A stretch of DNA of 64,000 nucleotides, taken from contig OZ244829.1 of NCBI GenBank assembly GCA_965220415.1, positions 1,302,001 to 1,366,000 on the forward strand. Reading direction: 5' to 3'. Under the pieces are notes generated by a model that did no database searches, was not told where the DNA came from, and was given only the letters and a program-made list of their open reading frames with translations. Source of the stretch: JAJDTR01 sp965220415. GTDB lineage: Bacteria > Poribacteria > WGA-4E > JAJDTR01. Made by a program: the position numbers and the translations under genes. Numbering within the stretch: the stretch's first letter is position 1; each line of letters begins with the position of its first letter. Of this stretch, positions 12,865-20,318 are shown piece by piece.

Positions 12865-12998
12865 TTCATTGCCCGTCTTGGGCTCCAGGGGTTTTACTGA
12901 CCAGCAAGCGAATGAATAATGAGTGATCAACTGAACGGATAGTGAAGACGATAGAGATCCCGTAGAGATCCACTCGCCACTCGCCACTAAACACTTAC
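12865..12998. mobile_element. IS66-like MITE, left-truncated copy
   Basis: ATTGCCCGTC, TTTTACTGACCAGCAAGCGA and the terminal CTAAACACTTAC match the right half of the copies at 5599-5959 and 33684-33905. No GTAACTGTTTAG left end was found nearby, so it is incomplete and no target duplication can be defined. Confidence 0.6.
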
Positions 12999-13090
12999 TA
13001 CATTCTTTTCTAACCGCACCAATACCAAATAACGCCAGCCTTCTGCACTGTCCTTTCAGCAATAAAACCGCTTCAGAGAGACTGACGCAA

Positions 13091-14062
13091 ATGTATCGAA
13101 CATACCAAATGGCACGGGTTCTGGGGGTCGCAAGCCGTATCTACCACCAACCTCGCCAATGGACGCGCCCCCGCCTTGCCAATGCCCTAGGCGTGGACAA
13201 GGGGACCATCCAACGTGACATCGACCTCTTACGTGAAATGGGGATTCAGATTGTAGCTCGCGGGAAACAGGGCTACGAGATGAATTCCGACTTCTTTCTT
13301 CCCTCGCTAAATCTCAAATTCGAGGAAGCCCTGGCTCTAATTACTGCGGCGAGCGTCTACAAAGCGCATGAGGGACAGCAAACAAAAGACACGCTGGACA
13401 GTGCCATTGCCAAAATTGCGACGGATTTACCCAAAAGTACACAGCGCGTTCTACAACAGATTGTTCCTCAGATCGACATGCTCGACGCTCAGGTGAGCGA
13501 GCCAGATGAAATTCAGTCTCACCGGGAGACGCTTTACGAGGCGATTCGGGAAAAACGCAAAGTCACCATGGCGTATGACTCCTTCAGCCGCGGCAAACGC
13601 ACGCATCACCGCTTCTCACCCTATGCCGTAATGTTTCGTAAACACGCTTGGTACGCCATCGGATACTCCGAGACAAGAGGGCGGGTTCTCACCTTCCGCA
13701 TCAACCGCATTCACCATCTCTCCATCTCGCATACCCCCTACACCATTCCCGACGATTTCACTGTCCAAAAATACCTCGAAAAAAGCTGGGATGTCATGCT
13801 CGGCGCCGAAACGCGCGTCGTTATCAAATTCGCGCCGCGCATTGCGCCGTTGATTCGAGAGGTACGTTGGCACTCAACCCAAAAACTGCACACCATGCCC
13901 GACGGGACGCTCCGCTTCGAGGTCACCGTCGCCGGTTTGCGCGAGATTGGCTGGTGGGTTCTGACATGGGGAGATGACGCGGAAGTCCTTGAGCCGAAAG
14001 AGTTGCGGGAACGGGTCGCGGAGACGGCGCAGCGGATGGTGGAGTTGTATCGGAACAGTTAG
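13091..14062 (+). CDS. WYL-domain transcriptional regulator with N-terminal helix-turn-helix
   Basis: A 323-residue DeoR-like/WYL protein. The N-terminal winged helix (RPRLANALGVDKGTIQRDIDLLREM, about residues 25-50) is followed by a linker. The WYL domain holds the variant core HAWYAIGYSE (about residues 185-195) and then RTFRIN-type LTFRINRIHHL. The C-terminal part has the WCX-like domain (VRWHSTQKLHTMPDG). WYL regulators bind ligands, often nucleotides, and frequently sit beside CRISPR and other defence genes. This one is 0.8 kb upstream of the cas operon on the same strand, so it is a good candidate for its regulator, though a terminator-like hairpin lies between them. Confidence 0.88.
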   Translation: MYRTYQMARVLGVASRIYHQPRQWTRPRLANALGVDKGTIQRDIDLLREMGIQIVARGKQGYEMNSDFFLPSLNLKFEEALALITAASVYKAHEGQQTKDTLDSAIAKIATDLPKSTQRVLQQIVPQIDMLDAQVSEPDEIQSHRETLYEAIREKRKVTMAYDSFSRGKRTHHRFSPYAVMFRKHAWYAIGYSETRGRVLTFRINRIHHLSISHTPYTIPDDFTVQKYLEKSWDVMLGAETRVVIKFAPRIAPLIREVRWHSTQKLHTMPDGTLRFEVTVAGLREIGWWVLTWGDDAEVLEPKELRERVAETAQRMVELYRNS

Positions 14063-14328
14063 AAGCTAACTTAAGCCCGCGACGCCGCGCGGAAACAAGC
14101 AGAATCTACATCCACCACCAAGAGCGGGTTCGGTCCTGCAAATAAGATGATAGCACGTCGCCGTGGACGTGTAAGTCCCCGATTCATCGGTGTTAGCATT
14201 GTGTTTCTCTACTCGGCGCGTTCTGTTCCCGCTCGGTCTGGATTGGCAAATCCAGACCGGTGCACTAAATAGTTGCGTAATTCCGATAGATGTGTTGCGC
14301 GGATGGTGGAGATATACCGAAACAGTTA

Positions 14329-14458
14329 AGAGCCTGTTTGAAAAGTACATTTGTAGGGTACGTACTGCGCACCAGCCTTTAAAAGCACCAACGAGGCGGT
14401 AGGTGGTAATACTCCAAACCTCCAAAAATGATTTTCCATTGACTTTTCAAACAAGTTC
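14329..14458. mobile_element. MITE of the AGCCTGTTTG family (complete, about 130 bp)
   Basis: Left end AGAGCCTGTTTGAAAAGT and right end ACTTTTCAAACAAGTTC form a near-perfect terminal inverted repeat. TA lies directly outside both ends. The interior shares ACATTTGTAGGGT and CTGCGCACCAGCCT with the 5.2 kb and 42.1 kb copies. There is no coding capacity. Confidence 0.75.
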
Positions 14459-14588
14459 TAAAGGCTTGGTTACTCTTGTGACATCGCACGGAAAAAGGTT
14501 GCGCGAATGGTAGTAAGGATGGTAAAATTCAAACTCAGTGTAAATCTAAAGCGCCCGCATTTGAACCCTCAACAAAATATTGGTACCC

Positions 14589-14624
14589 CACTGCAGACAA
14601 GAGTCTCGATTGCGAGATCGAAAC
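14589..14624 (+). repeat. Degenerate CRISPR-like repeat upstream of cas operon
   Basis: The 3' half, GTCTCGATTGCGAGATCGAAAC, keeps 15 of 22 positions of the array repeat, including the GAGAT stem arm and the terminal GAAAC. The 5' half keeps about half its positions. Confidence 0.45.
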
Positions 14625-14650
14625 ATAGTTGGGTTCATACGCGTTGTTTC

Positions 14651-14686
14651 CTAGCATGAGAAGAATCTCAAGATTGAGATTGTATT
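14651..14686 (+). repeat. Second degenerate CRISPR-like repeat upstream of cas operon
   Basis: GAGAAGAATCTCAAG matches the array repeat exactly (15 bases) and TGAGATTG follows in register. The 5' seven bases and most of the GAAAC end are lost. It lies 26 bases after the repeat at 14589-14624 and in the same orientation as the main array. Confidence 0.65.
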
Positions 14687-14723
14687 AACGGGATACCGAA
14701 AACACTTTTCCGCTAACTATCTC

Positions 14724-14752
14724 TTGACATCACTGGTTTTCCGGTGTATATT
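14724..14752 (+). promoter_or_regulatory. Promoter of the cas operon
   Basis: TTGACA (14724-14729), 17 bases, TATATT (14747-14752). Transcription would begin about 14759, at the base of the hairpin at 14761-14785. Confidence 0.75.
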
Positions 14753-14760
14753 AAAACAAA

Positions 14761-14785
14761 GACGGTCAAATGACCGTCGCTTTTT
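14761..14785 (+). terminator. Terminator-like hairpin at the very start of the cas transcript
   Basis: A perfect 8-bp stem, GACGGTCA with TGACCGTC, closed by two A, then GC and five T. It sits only about 9-33 bases after the -10 box, so it may attenuate or stabilise the cas mRNA, or terminate transcripts from upstream. Confidence 0.6.
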
Positions 14786-14848
14786 AGCTCTTTACTAATT
14801 ACAGTGATAGTAGGGTATATACTAGTACAGATAGAAGGGGGCGTAAAA

Positions 14849-15283
14849 TTGAATCCTTATCAAGAAGTTACGATTCATTTGGAGAAACTGCAACAAAAAC
14901 TGTCTAATATTAACAATCAATACGATGGGGTTTGCCGTGAAATGAATGAATTAAACGTCCAGGGTGTCCATCTCGCCGAATACTCTAAAAAATTAGATTC
15001 AAAAATTGATGTTTGTGAACAGTTATTGGCGGAATCGGATAAATGCTTGGCAACAGGAAGTAACCGACAACTCAGAATTGATTTGAAGATATTTAATCGG
15101 GAGAAATTGGGAATAGACGCGATGTATAGGGAGGTTAAGTCCAATATAGAAAACTTAGACTGTAATGCCGTCGATCTCCTAGATCAATCTCACAAACTGG
15201 AAACTGTCATTGAACTTTGCCAACGTACATTGGCTGGTGAAGACGTTTCGATTTGGGCTGAACTACAGAGGTTCGGATTTTAG
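14849..15283 (+). CDS. Small helical protein of unknown function, first gene of the cas operon
   Basis: About 144 residues, all predicted helical/coiled coil by composition. The protein contains an internal duplication: about residues 34-64 and 94-124 share the pattern L....V.L...S.KL...I..C...LA (NELNVQGVHLAEYSKKLDSK against ENLDCNAVDLLDQSHKLETV). TTG 14849 is preferred as start because AAGGGGG lies 7 bases upstream; an upstream in-frame GTG exists at 14804. It is the promoter-proximal gene before cas10d, 189 bases away. No family was recognised. An accessory or regulatory role for CRISPR is inferred from position only. Confidence 0.6.
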   Translation: MNPYQEVTIHLEKLQQKLSNINNQYDGVCREMNELNVQGVHLAEYSKKLDSKIDVCEQLLAESDKCLATGSNRQLRIDLKIFNREKLGIDAMYREVKSNIENLDCNAVDLLDQSHKLETVIELCQRTLAGEDVSIWAELQRFGF

Positions 15284-15472
15284 CATAGTAGACGCCTATC
15301 TGAAAGCCCGAATTACTGGACGATGATTGGATTTTTCAGAAAACGGCTTGAGTTCCACATTAATTTGACCGAGCGCAGGTCTGTGCGACTGATCGTATGT
15401 TATCATTTTTTTGATTGATCCCAATTATATCGCTCTAATATTCCGTCAGTAGAAGGAGGACTTTGAATAGTC

Positions 15473-17812
15473 ATGGATTTACAACACAAAGAGAGGATTT
15501 TAGCCGCGTACTTTGCAGCGACAGAACAGCATGAACTAACGGTGGCCTTTGGGACGTTCGTAGGCTGGATGCAGAAAACGGGACAGTTCAAACAACTCAA
15601 ACAGTGGTGGGATGACATGGATGCATTGCACGTATTACGTCGTGCAAACCAATCAACCCAGCACTCCCAAGAACAACGGGGCCGTGAAATTGTAGAATCA
15701 CTAAAGTTTGAAGGTCAAACAGTCGTTTTCAAAGCACAATCTATTGGCAGGATCTACGACTATCAGCGGGTTGTCCTTCCCCAAGAGAGGCAGATCAAAA
15801 TCGCTTATGATTGCTTGATTGAACGGTTTTTGCAATTCTTGCAGAAGGAAAAATACGCGATTCGCCTCGCTGAGAATGCATTCACAATCTCATTATTTGT
15901 TCCATCTCCTGATTTGCAGCTTAAGAAACAGTGGGAAACATTTATTCAACAGATTGCGTATTCAGAAACGGAACTGTATAAATCGTTCACTTTGCTCGTC
16001 AACAGCCTAAAATTAACAGATAGAGGCTTTGGCTATGTCCGTTTTCCACCTGCGACGAAAGAGATGGCGCATTGGCTCGCCGCGTTTTACATAGCAACGC
16101 TCCGCGAACGGGTCTTGCGAAATGCCGACAATTACAGAAAAGCAAACACGGCACTAGGTAAAGCACGAGAAAATATCGAGAAGTACCAAGATCAATTGAA
16201 AGCAGATAACTTGACCGAGAAAAAACGGACGAATGTCCGGCTAAAACTGGACAATGAAAGGAAAAACCTAAATGATTTAAGCCAATCTCTCAAATCCGTC
16301 TTGAAGGTAAATCAAATTGAGTTAAATCACATTCTATCAGAGTTAAAAAATCAGGCAGCCTCAACCGATTTTGATCGTGCCGAGAAGCTTTCACGCCAAT
16401 TCAATCGAACGGGGGCAATGCAATTTTCTTACGGTACTGTAAAACTCAAGTCGCAGGGCGGGAAAAATAGTATTGAAGACACAATCGTTGAAGTTTTAAA
16501 TGAACCGATTGCATTGCCCAGTTGCCCACTTGTACCTCTTGATGCAATACCAGAAATTATTGTACACAATGCGGGCGATAATGCCAAAAACCTTTGCTAC
16601 AGTTGTGGCAAATCTCTTCCGGCAAAAGAGCGCCATCAACAAGCTAACCGCTTCGTCCTTAGCGACCCATCCCAGCGATTACAATCAGGAGGGAGTCAAT
16701 CACAACCAAATATTTGTGGAGAATGCCTGACGGTTGCTTTTGCTTGTCCTGTTAAACTCACGAGTGGTGCAATTGTTGTACAGCTTGCGCCCCGCAACGA
16801 GACCAATCAACCGTCTTCTATTGAAAATCAACTGCGAATGCTAACACTCGGCGAGCTGAATTTAGTGGCAGGGCAATATCTCTTGATTAATTGTCGGGAG
16901 TTTGTCGGTAGAGGCAACAATCGCACCTTGGTTTCGGAAAAGATTGGACCGGTGCAGTATACGCTTTGGCGGGTTGCTCGCACACTTCCTACCGAAGCCG
17001 TGAAAACAATGAAGTGCACACTCTTCGCGAGTGGGACTGAAATTCCACTCAAGACCCGTCACTTTGTATGGTTAAGTCTGCTAAACGACGTCTTCTCACC
17101 AAACCTTGTTGTCGAGCAGCGCGATAACATTCCGCTCGGCCAAGCGATTCGGTTGATTGAGAAAGATGAGGTAATTGGCGCAATCTACAAAATGGTGATG
17201 GCTGATTCTGAAAAACGAGAAGCCAATCAACTTAGGGAGAATTCCTTCCGTGAGAAACGAATTCTTGAAGAACTCCGTGAGAAACACTGTACTTTACTTG
17301 AACGGTTGCCTGAGAAAGGAGAGACACCGAAAATGAATCAAGCACGACTCTTTCGACACATCGCCGGATTAACCGGATTGACGTATGCTTACTGTGATTA
17401 TGTTCGGGGTGAAGTAAGCAAAGATGTAAAACTTGATACCGAGCGTGAATTAAGCAAGCTTATTGAGAAAGTAACAAATCCGTATTTCTTTAACTACGCG
17501 GCTTCTGAACCGCTACGAGGCACTCGCGCCACGATGTTCCGAAACGATGATAACTACTTCTGCTACGATCAAGCGAAATGTTTGCTGACAAAAGACCTCA
17601 ATCTGGATCTTTCAAGTCGTGGTGAAAGCATCAGTGAACGAGGCCAGTTGCAGTTGCCAATCTACTTTGATGACATTGTGAATGCTTACACAACGCTGTT
17701 TGAAGAGTATTATAAGAGTGCAGATGAACAACGCAAACTGTGCTACCAACTAAAATTGAGTTTGTACGCTAAGTTTGCAAGCATGTTTCAAAAAACACAG
17801 AAAGGAGATTAG
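15473..17812 (+). CDS. cas10d: Cas10d (Csc3), type I-D large subunit, without HD domain
   Basis: A 779-residue large subunit of the type I-D effector. The assignment rests on its place next to csc2 and csc1, its length and a central zinc site with C375-x2-C378 and C415-x2-C418. There is no GGDD cyclase motif, which argues against type III Cas10. No HD signature is visible at the N-terminus, where type I-D Cas10d proteins normally carry the nuclease; that function is encoded separately at 19527. Residues of about 215-280 are rich in Lys/Glu and likely coiled coil. ATG 15473 follows AAGGAGG with 13 bases spacing. An internal start at 17333 may give Cas11d. The stop is 5 bases before csc2. Confidence 0.82.
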   Translation: MDLQHKERILAAYFAATEQHELTVAFGTFVGWMQKTGQFKQLKQWWDDMDALHVLRRANQSTQHSQEQRGREIVESLKFEGQTVVFKAQSIGRIYDYQRVVLPQERQIKIAYDCLIERFLQFLQKEKYAIRLAENAFTISLFVPSPDLQLKKQWETFIQQIAYSETELYKSFTLLVNSLKLTDRGFGYVRFPPATKEMAHWLAAFYIATLRERVLRNADNYRKANTALGKARENIEKYQDQLKADNLTEKKRTNVRLKLDNERKNLNDLSQSLKSVLKVNQIELNHILSELKNQAASTDFDRAEKLSRQFNRTGAMQFSYGTVKLKSQGGKNSIEDTIVEVLNEPIALPSCPLVPLDAIPEIIVHNAGDNAKNLCYSCGKSLPAKERHQQANRFVLSDPSQRLQSGGSQSQPNICGECLTVAFACPVKLTSGAIVVQLAPRNETNQPSSIENQLRMLTLGELNLVAGQYLLINCREFVGRGNNRTLVSEKIGPVQYTLWRVARTLPTEAVKTMKCTLFASGTEIPLKTRHFVWLSLLNDVFSPNLVVEQRDNIPLGQAIRLIEKDEVIGAIYKMVMADSEKREANQLRENSFREKRILEELREKHCTLLERLPEKGETPKMNQARLFRHIAGLTGLTYAYCDYVRGEVSKDVKLDTERELSKLIEKVTNPYFFNYAASEPLRGTRATMFRNDDNYFCYDQAKCLLTKDLNLDLSSRGESISERGQLQLPIYFDDIVNAYTTLFEEYYKSADEQRKLCYQLKLSLYAKFASMFQKTQKGD
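17333..17812 (+). CDS. cas11d: Candidate Cas11d small subunit from an internal start in cas10d
   Basis: Met621 of cas10d (ATG 17333-17335) is preceded by AAAGGAGAG at 17315-17323, a strong ribosome-binding sequence inside the coding region. Translation from here would give a 159-residue, mainly helical protein equal to the Cas10d C-terminus. Internal translation of Cas11 small subunits from large-subunit genes is established for type I-D. The spacing from GGAG to ATG (11 bases) is on the long side. Its presence in this organism is inferred from sequence alone. Confidence 0.55.
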   Translation: MNQARLFRHIAGLTGLTYAYCDYVRGEVSKDVKLDTERELSKLIEKVTNPYFFNYAASEPLRGTRATMFRNDDNYFCYDQAKCLLTKDLNLDLSSRGESISERGQLQLPIYFDDIVNAYTTLFEEYYKSADEQRKLCYQLKLSLYAKFASMFQKTQKGD

Positions 17813-17817
17813 TCAAC

Positions 17818-18777
17818 ATGGCAGTTACAGTCAAAACCGGACTTGAAGCTCAATCGGATCAACCACGCTTTCATTTCGACATCTACGCCCTATTGGAAGG
17901 TGGACAGGAACTCTATTTCGGACACGAAACCCAGGTCAATGTCAATGTTGTTGAGAAGGTCACAATTCAAACACCCGAAGGTAAAGAACTGGAAAAATGC
18001 TACCTCTCGCCAACGAAAAGACGCGGTGTTGAGCGCCGAGTGTTAATTTGGGCTCCCAGAGAAAACGGATTTCTCGGCGACAGTCAGAACTGCGGGATAC
18101 CTCACACTTGTAGCCAACCCGAATGCCCGATATGTTGTGTTTTCGGAGGACTAATCACTAGCAAAACCGAGGTTGAAGGCGAGACCACGCCTCGGGAGGC
18201 AACGACATTGGTTGGGCGCCTGACACATGGCGGCGGTGTGGCAATTCAAGCGCTGGACCCGGGGGAGAAGCAACGGGCGATGCACCCATCAAAACTACGC
18301 CAGCAAGGCGATGAAGCACCGATGCCTTTCAAGCGCGAATATAACGAACCCGGATTGCTGTATCCTGTATACAATCACTGCCTGAGCATGACAGAGAGTG
18401 AGTTTGCTTCTGTTGCTTATGCGTTCCTAGGTGCGCTTGCTCGGTTGGGCGCGGGTAACCCAAAGGGTATGAAGATATTTGAAGACAAATTAGCATCGGA
18501 TACGCCGGAACCCTGGATTGTCTTTGACCAATACCGTGTGCCGCTTGGTAAACGTCCGGTGGTTTCACCTTCAATCACGGAGGCCAACAAAGCGAAAGAA
18601 CAGTTCAAGAATGCCGCGTTTTCAATCGGTGGAGAGGAAAAACAGCCGATAAGCAAATTGACGCGTGGCAATTTCCGTAGATATGTTGGTGATGCCGCAA
18701 TCGTCAAACTTTCCACATATTTGGAGAAATTTGAATCGGAGGTGTTGACGAATGTGGATGATCAATCTGACAATTAA
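17818..18777 (+). CDS. csc2: Csc2 (Cas7-type backbone of type I-D Cascade)
   Basis: A 319-residue protein with the hallmark Csc2 zinc motif IPHTCSQPECPICCVFGGL (about residues 95-113) and the following MHPSK and GAGNPKGMK segments. In type I-D this subunit polymerises along the crRNA spacer and, as in Cas7, cleaves or binds target nucleic acid. It starts 5 bases after cas10d with AAAGGAG upstream, and its 3' end overlaps csc1 by 26 bases. The clear motif makes this the best single marker for subtype I-D here. Confidence 0.92.
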   Translation: MAVTVKTGLEAQSDQPRFHFDIYALLEGGQELYFGHETQVNVNVVEKVTIQTPEGKELEKCYLSPTKRRGVERRVLIWAPRENGFLGDSQNCGIPHTCSQPECPICCVFGGLITSKTEVEGETTPREATTLVGRLTHGGGVAIQALDPGEKQRAMHPSKLRQQGDEAPMPFKREYNEPGLLYPVYNHCLSMTESEFASVAYAFLGALARLGAGNPKGMKIFEDKLASDTPEPWIVFDQYRVPLGKRPVVSPSITEANKAKEQFKNAAFSIGGEEKQPISKLTRGNFRRYVGDAAIVKLSTYLEKFESEVLTNVDDQSDN

Positions 18778-19534
18778 ACCGACATCAGGAGTGACGTTTC
18801 GACGGTTGCCATCTTCCATCTTGCACATCAGCACCTATCCATTTTTGCCGCCGACAACGATGTCCGGCTTCTTGCGCCGATTGAAAATGCTGGAAGCCGG
18901 GCATCTACCCGAGACTGCTGTCAAGAATCCCGACTACTATGCTCTACCGCGTCAACTCTGTCCACTAGGGGCATATCCACGAAATGGACAATTTGCCATA
19001 CATACCACAAAGCGGCAAGGCATCAGGTCTTTCACCCACAACGCTTTCTCGCGCCTTGTACGTCATAGCAACTCGAAAGAAGTGTATCAACTACACACAT
19101 GGGAATATCTGATTGCCGAAGAGCTAATCGGTTATGTGGTTGCCGAAGATTCAGAACCGCTTAATGAGTTGCGAAGCGTCGACAACTTCGGTTGCAAGAT
19201 TGGTAAAGAAGGCTACGCATTCGTTCAGTCGGTGAGTGAACCTATTAAACTTAATTTGGAGCTCGTTCGCAGAAAACCATCAACTCTGTTGCCAGGACGG
19301 GAATTGGTCGGAGTTCCGTGTGAAGCATTTCCGCTTTACAAGTATCAATGGAAAGAAAGCGCGTCGGAAATTACTGACTTAGATGTGCTGGATCCGAGTC
19401 AGATTAGCGGCTTTGTGCCGTTCATTGCTGGTTACGCTGATGGCGAAATTGAACTTGATTACTACACAGATGGCGAAAGTCATCTGCCAAAATCGTTTGT
19501 TGATGAGTTAATGGAAGGGCTAGAAAATGGCTGA
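18752..19534 (+). CDS. csc1: Csc1 (Cas5-type subunit of type I-D Cascade)
   Basis: 260 residues. It is placed between csc2 and the HD gene, as in type I-D operons. The N-terminus has the ferredoxin-like strand order (NLTIKPTSGVTFRRL, then STYPFLPPTTMSGFLRRLKML), like the PPxTxxGxL segment of Cas5/Csc1 proteins, and the middle carries SVDNFGCKIGKEGYAFV. It is expected to bind the crRNA 5' handle and take part in PAM recognition. ATG 18752 has GGAGGTG 7 bases upstream. It overlaps the next gene by 8 bases (ATGGCTGA). Confidence 0.82.
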   Translation: MWMINLTIKPTSGVTFRRLPSSILHISTYPFLPPTTMSGFLRRLKMLEAGHLPETAVKNPDYYALPRQLCPLGAYPRNGQFAIHTTKRQGIRSFTHNAFSRLVRHSNSKEVYQLHTWEYLIAEELIGYVVAEDSEPLNELRSVDNFGCKIGKEGYAFVQSVSEPIKLNLELVRRKPSTLLPGRELVGVPCEAFPLYKYQWKESASEITDLDVLDPSQISGFVPFIAGYADGEIELDYYTDGESHLPKSFVDELMEGLENG

Positions 19535-20318
19535 AAAGAATGGGGGGGTTGAGATTGGTCGGGTTTTCTTTCAACCGACGGTTGGTCCTGAACTAAAAAA
19601 GGTTACTGTCCTGAAGCTAGAAAGCCACGTTCAAAATGTTGTCCAGTTGGTTGAACGGTTTGACCCTAAGCATTTCAAACAGGATTGTAGTGATACCCGC
19701 GATTGGTTGATACGTGCCGCCCAAAAGCACGACAACGCAAAGCCAAATACTTTTCGCGTGACCTATCGGAGTTGGAAAGGAATCGGAAGGAAATCTCTAG
19801 GTTATTCATTTGCCGGCCACCGTTTTAGAGTCTCTGATAACAATCGCTATGTCGAATTACTCATTCGACTCCATCACGAATTCTCGGTGGAAGGCATTGC
19901 AAAAGCTGTAGCGGAACTAAAAACAGAGCATGATGAGAAGTACGCTGAATTTGCTGACAACTTTCCGCTAGATTTGTACATGTTAGAGATGTGCGACCAG
20001 ATCGAGGCAGAAGTCGAGACGTACGCATTCACCGGCAACGTACAACCGCGCGTGTTCATGGAATTCCACTCCCAAATGAGAAAAGATGGAAAAATAGAAA
20101 TTGAACCGTTCGATCCGTTTGTGGCCGACGCAGACATTGTTTTGCCCATGAGATATTACGAATGGGAAATTGACTCCAAAAAACGCAAGAAAATTACAGC
20201 CGATTTGATGATGGAAGGTTCGTCACCACAATTACAGAAATTAAAGGAAATGCTGGAAAACGCTCCAAAATATGCCGAATGCCAACATAAGGAGATGGTT
20301 CTATGTCAAGCATCTTAG
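19527..20318 (+). CDS. cas3'': Cas3'' HD nuclease encoded as a separate gene
   Basis: A 263-residue stand-alone HD nuclease. The motif order of Cas3'' is present: SHVQNVVQL (first His), QKHDNAKP with H68-D69, FAGHRF, RLHHEFS and the late Asp in LEMCDQIEAE. It should bind two metals and nick or degrade target DNA. In type I-D the HD domain is normally fused to the N-terminus of Cas10d; here Cas10d lacks it, and this gene sits between csc1 and the helicase. It overlaps csc1 by 8 bases and cas3' by 16, so the three are co-translated. The C-terminal 60 residues are not recognised. Confidence 0.82.
   Translation: MAEKNGGVEIGRVFFQPTVGPELKKVTVLKLESHVQNVVQLVERFDPKHFKQDCSDTRDWLIRAAQKHDNAKPNTFRVTYRSWKGIGRKSLGYSFAGHRFRVSDNNRYVELLIRLHHEFSVEGIAKAVAELKTEHDEKYAEFADNFPLDLYMLEMCDQIEAEVETYAFTGNVQPRVFMEFHSQMRKDGKIEIEPFDPFVADADIVLPMRYYEWEIDSKKRKKITADLMMEGSSPQLQKLKEMLENAPKYAECQHKEMVLCQAS

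Larger units (their letters stand above)
12546..13090. other. Gap between rRNA operon and WYL gene: repeats only
   Basis: No gene seen. It holds a unit around 12656-12705 (CACGATCTGTTAGATTGTG, a hairpin) that recurs at about 34022-34072. It also holds a compound GATC-unit block (12750-12863) and the right half of an IS66-like MITE ending CTAAACACTTAC at 12998. Confidence 0.65.
14063..14848. other. Gap upstream of the cas operon: MITE, two relic CRISPR repeats, promoter
   Basis: No gene seen. Contents in order are a MITE (14329-14458), two degenerate CRISPR repeats (14589-14624 and 14651-14686), a consensus promoter (14724-14752) and a hairpin with T-run (14761-14785). Confidence 0.7.

Noticed and set aside
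15473..17812. Type III (Cas10 polymerase) assignment for the large subunit
   Set aside because: No GGDD motif is present and the neighbours are Csc2 and Csc1, which are type I-D.
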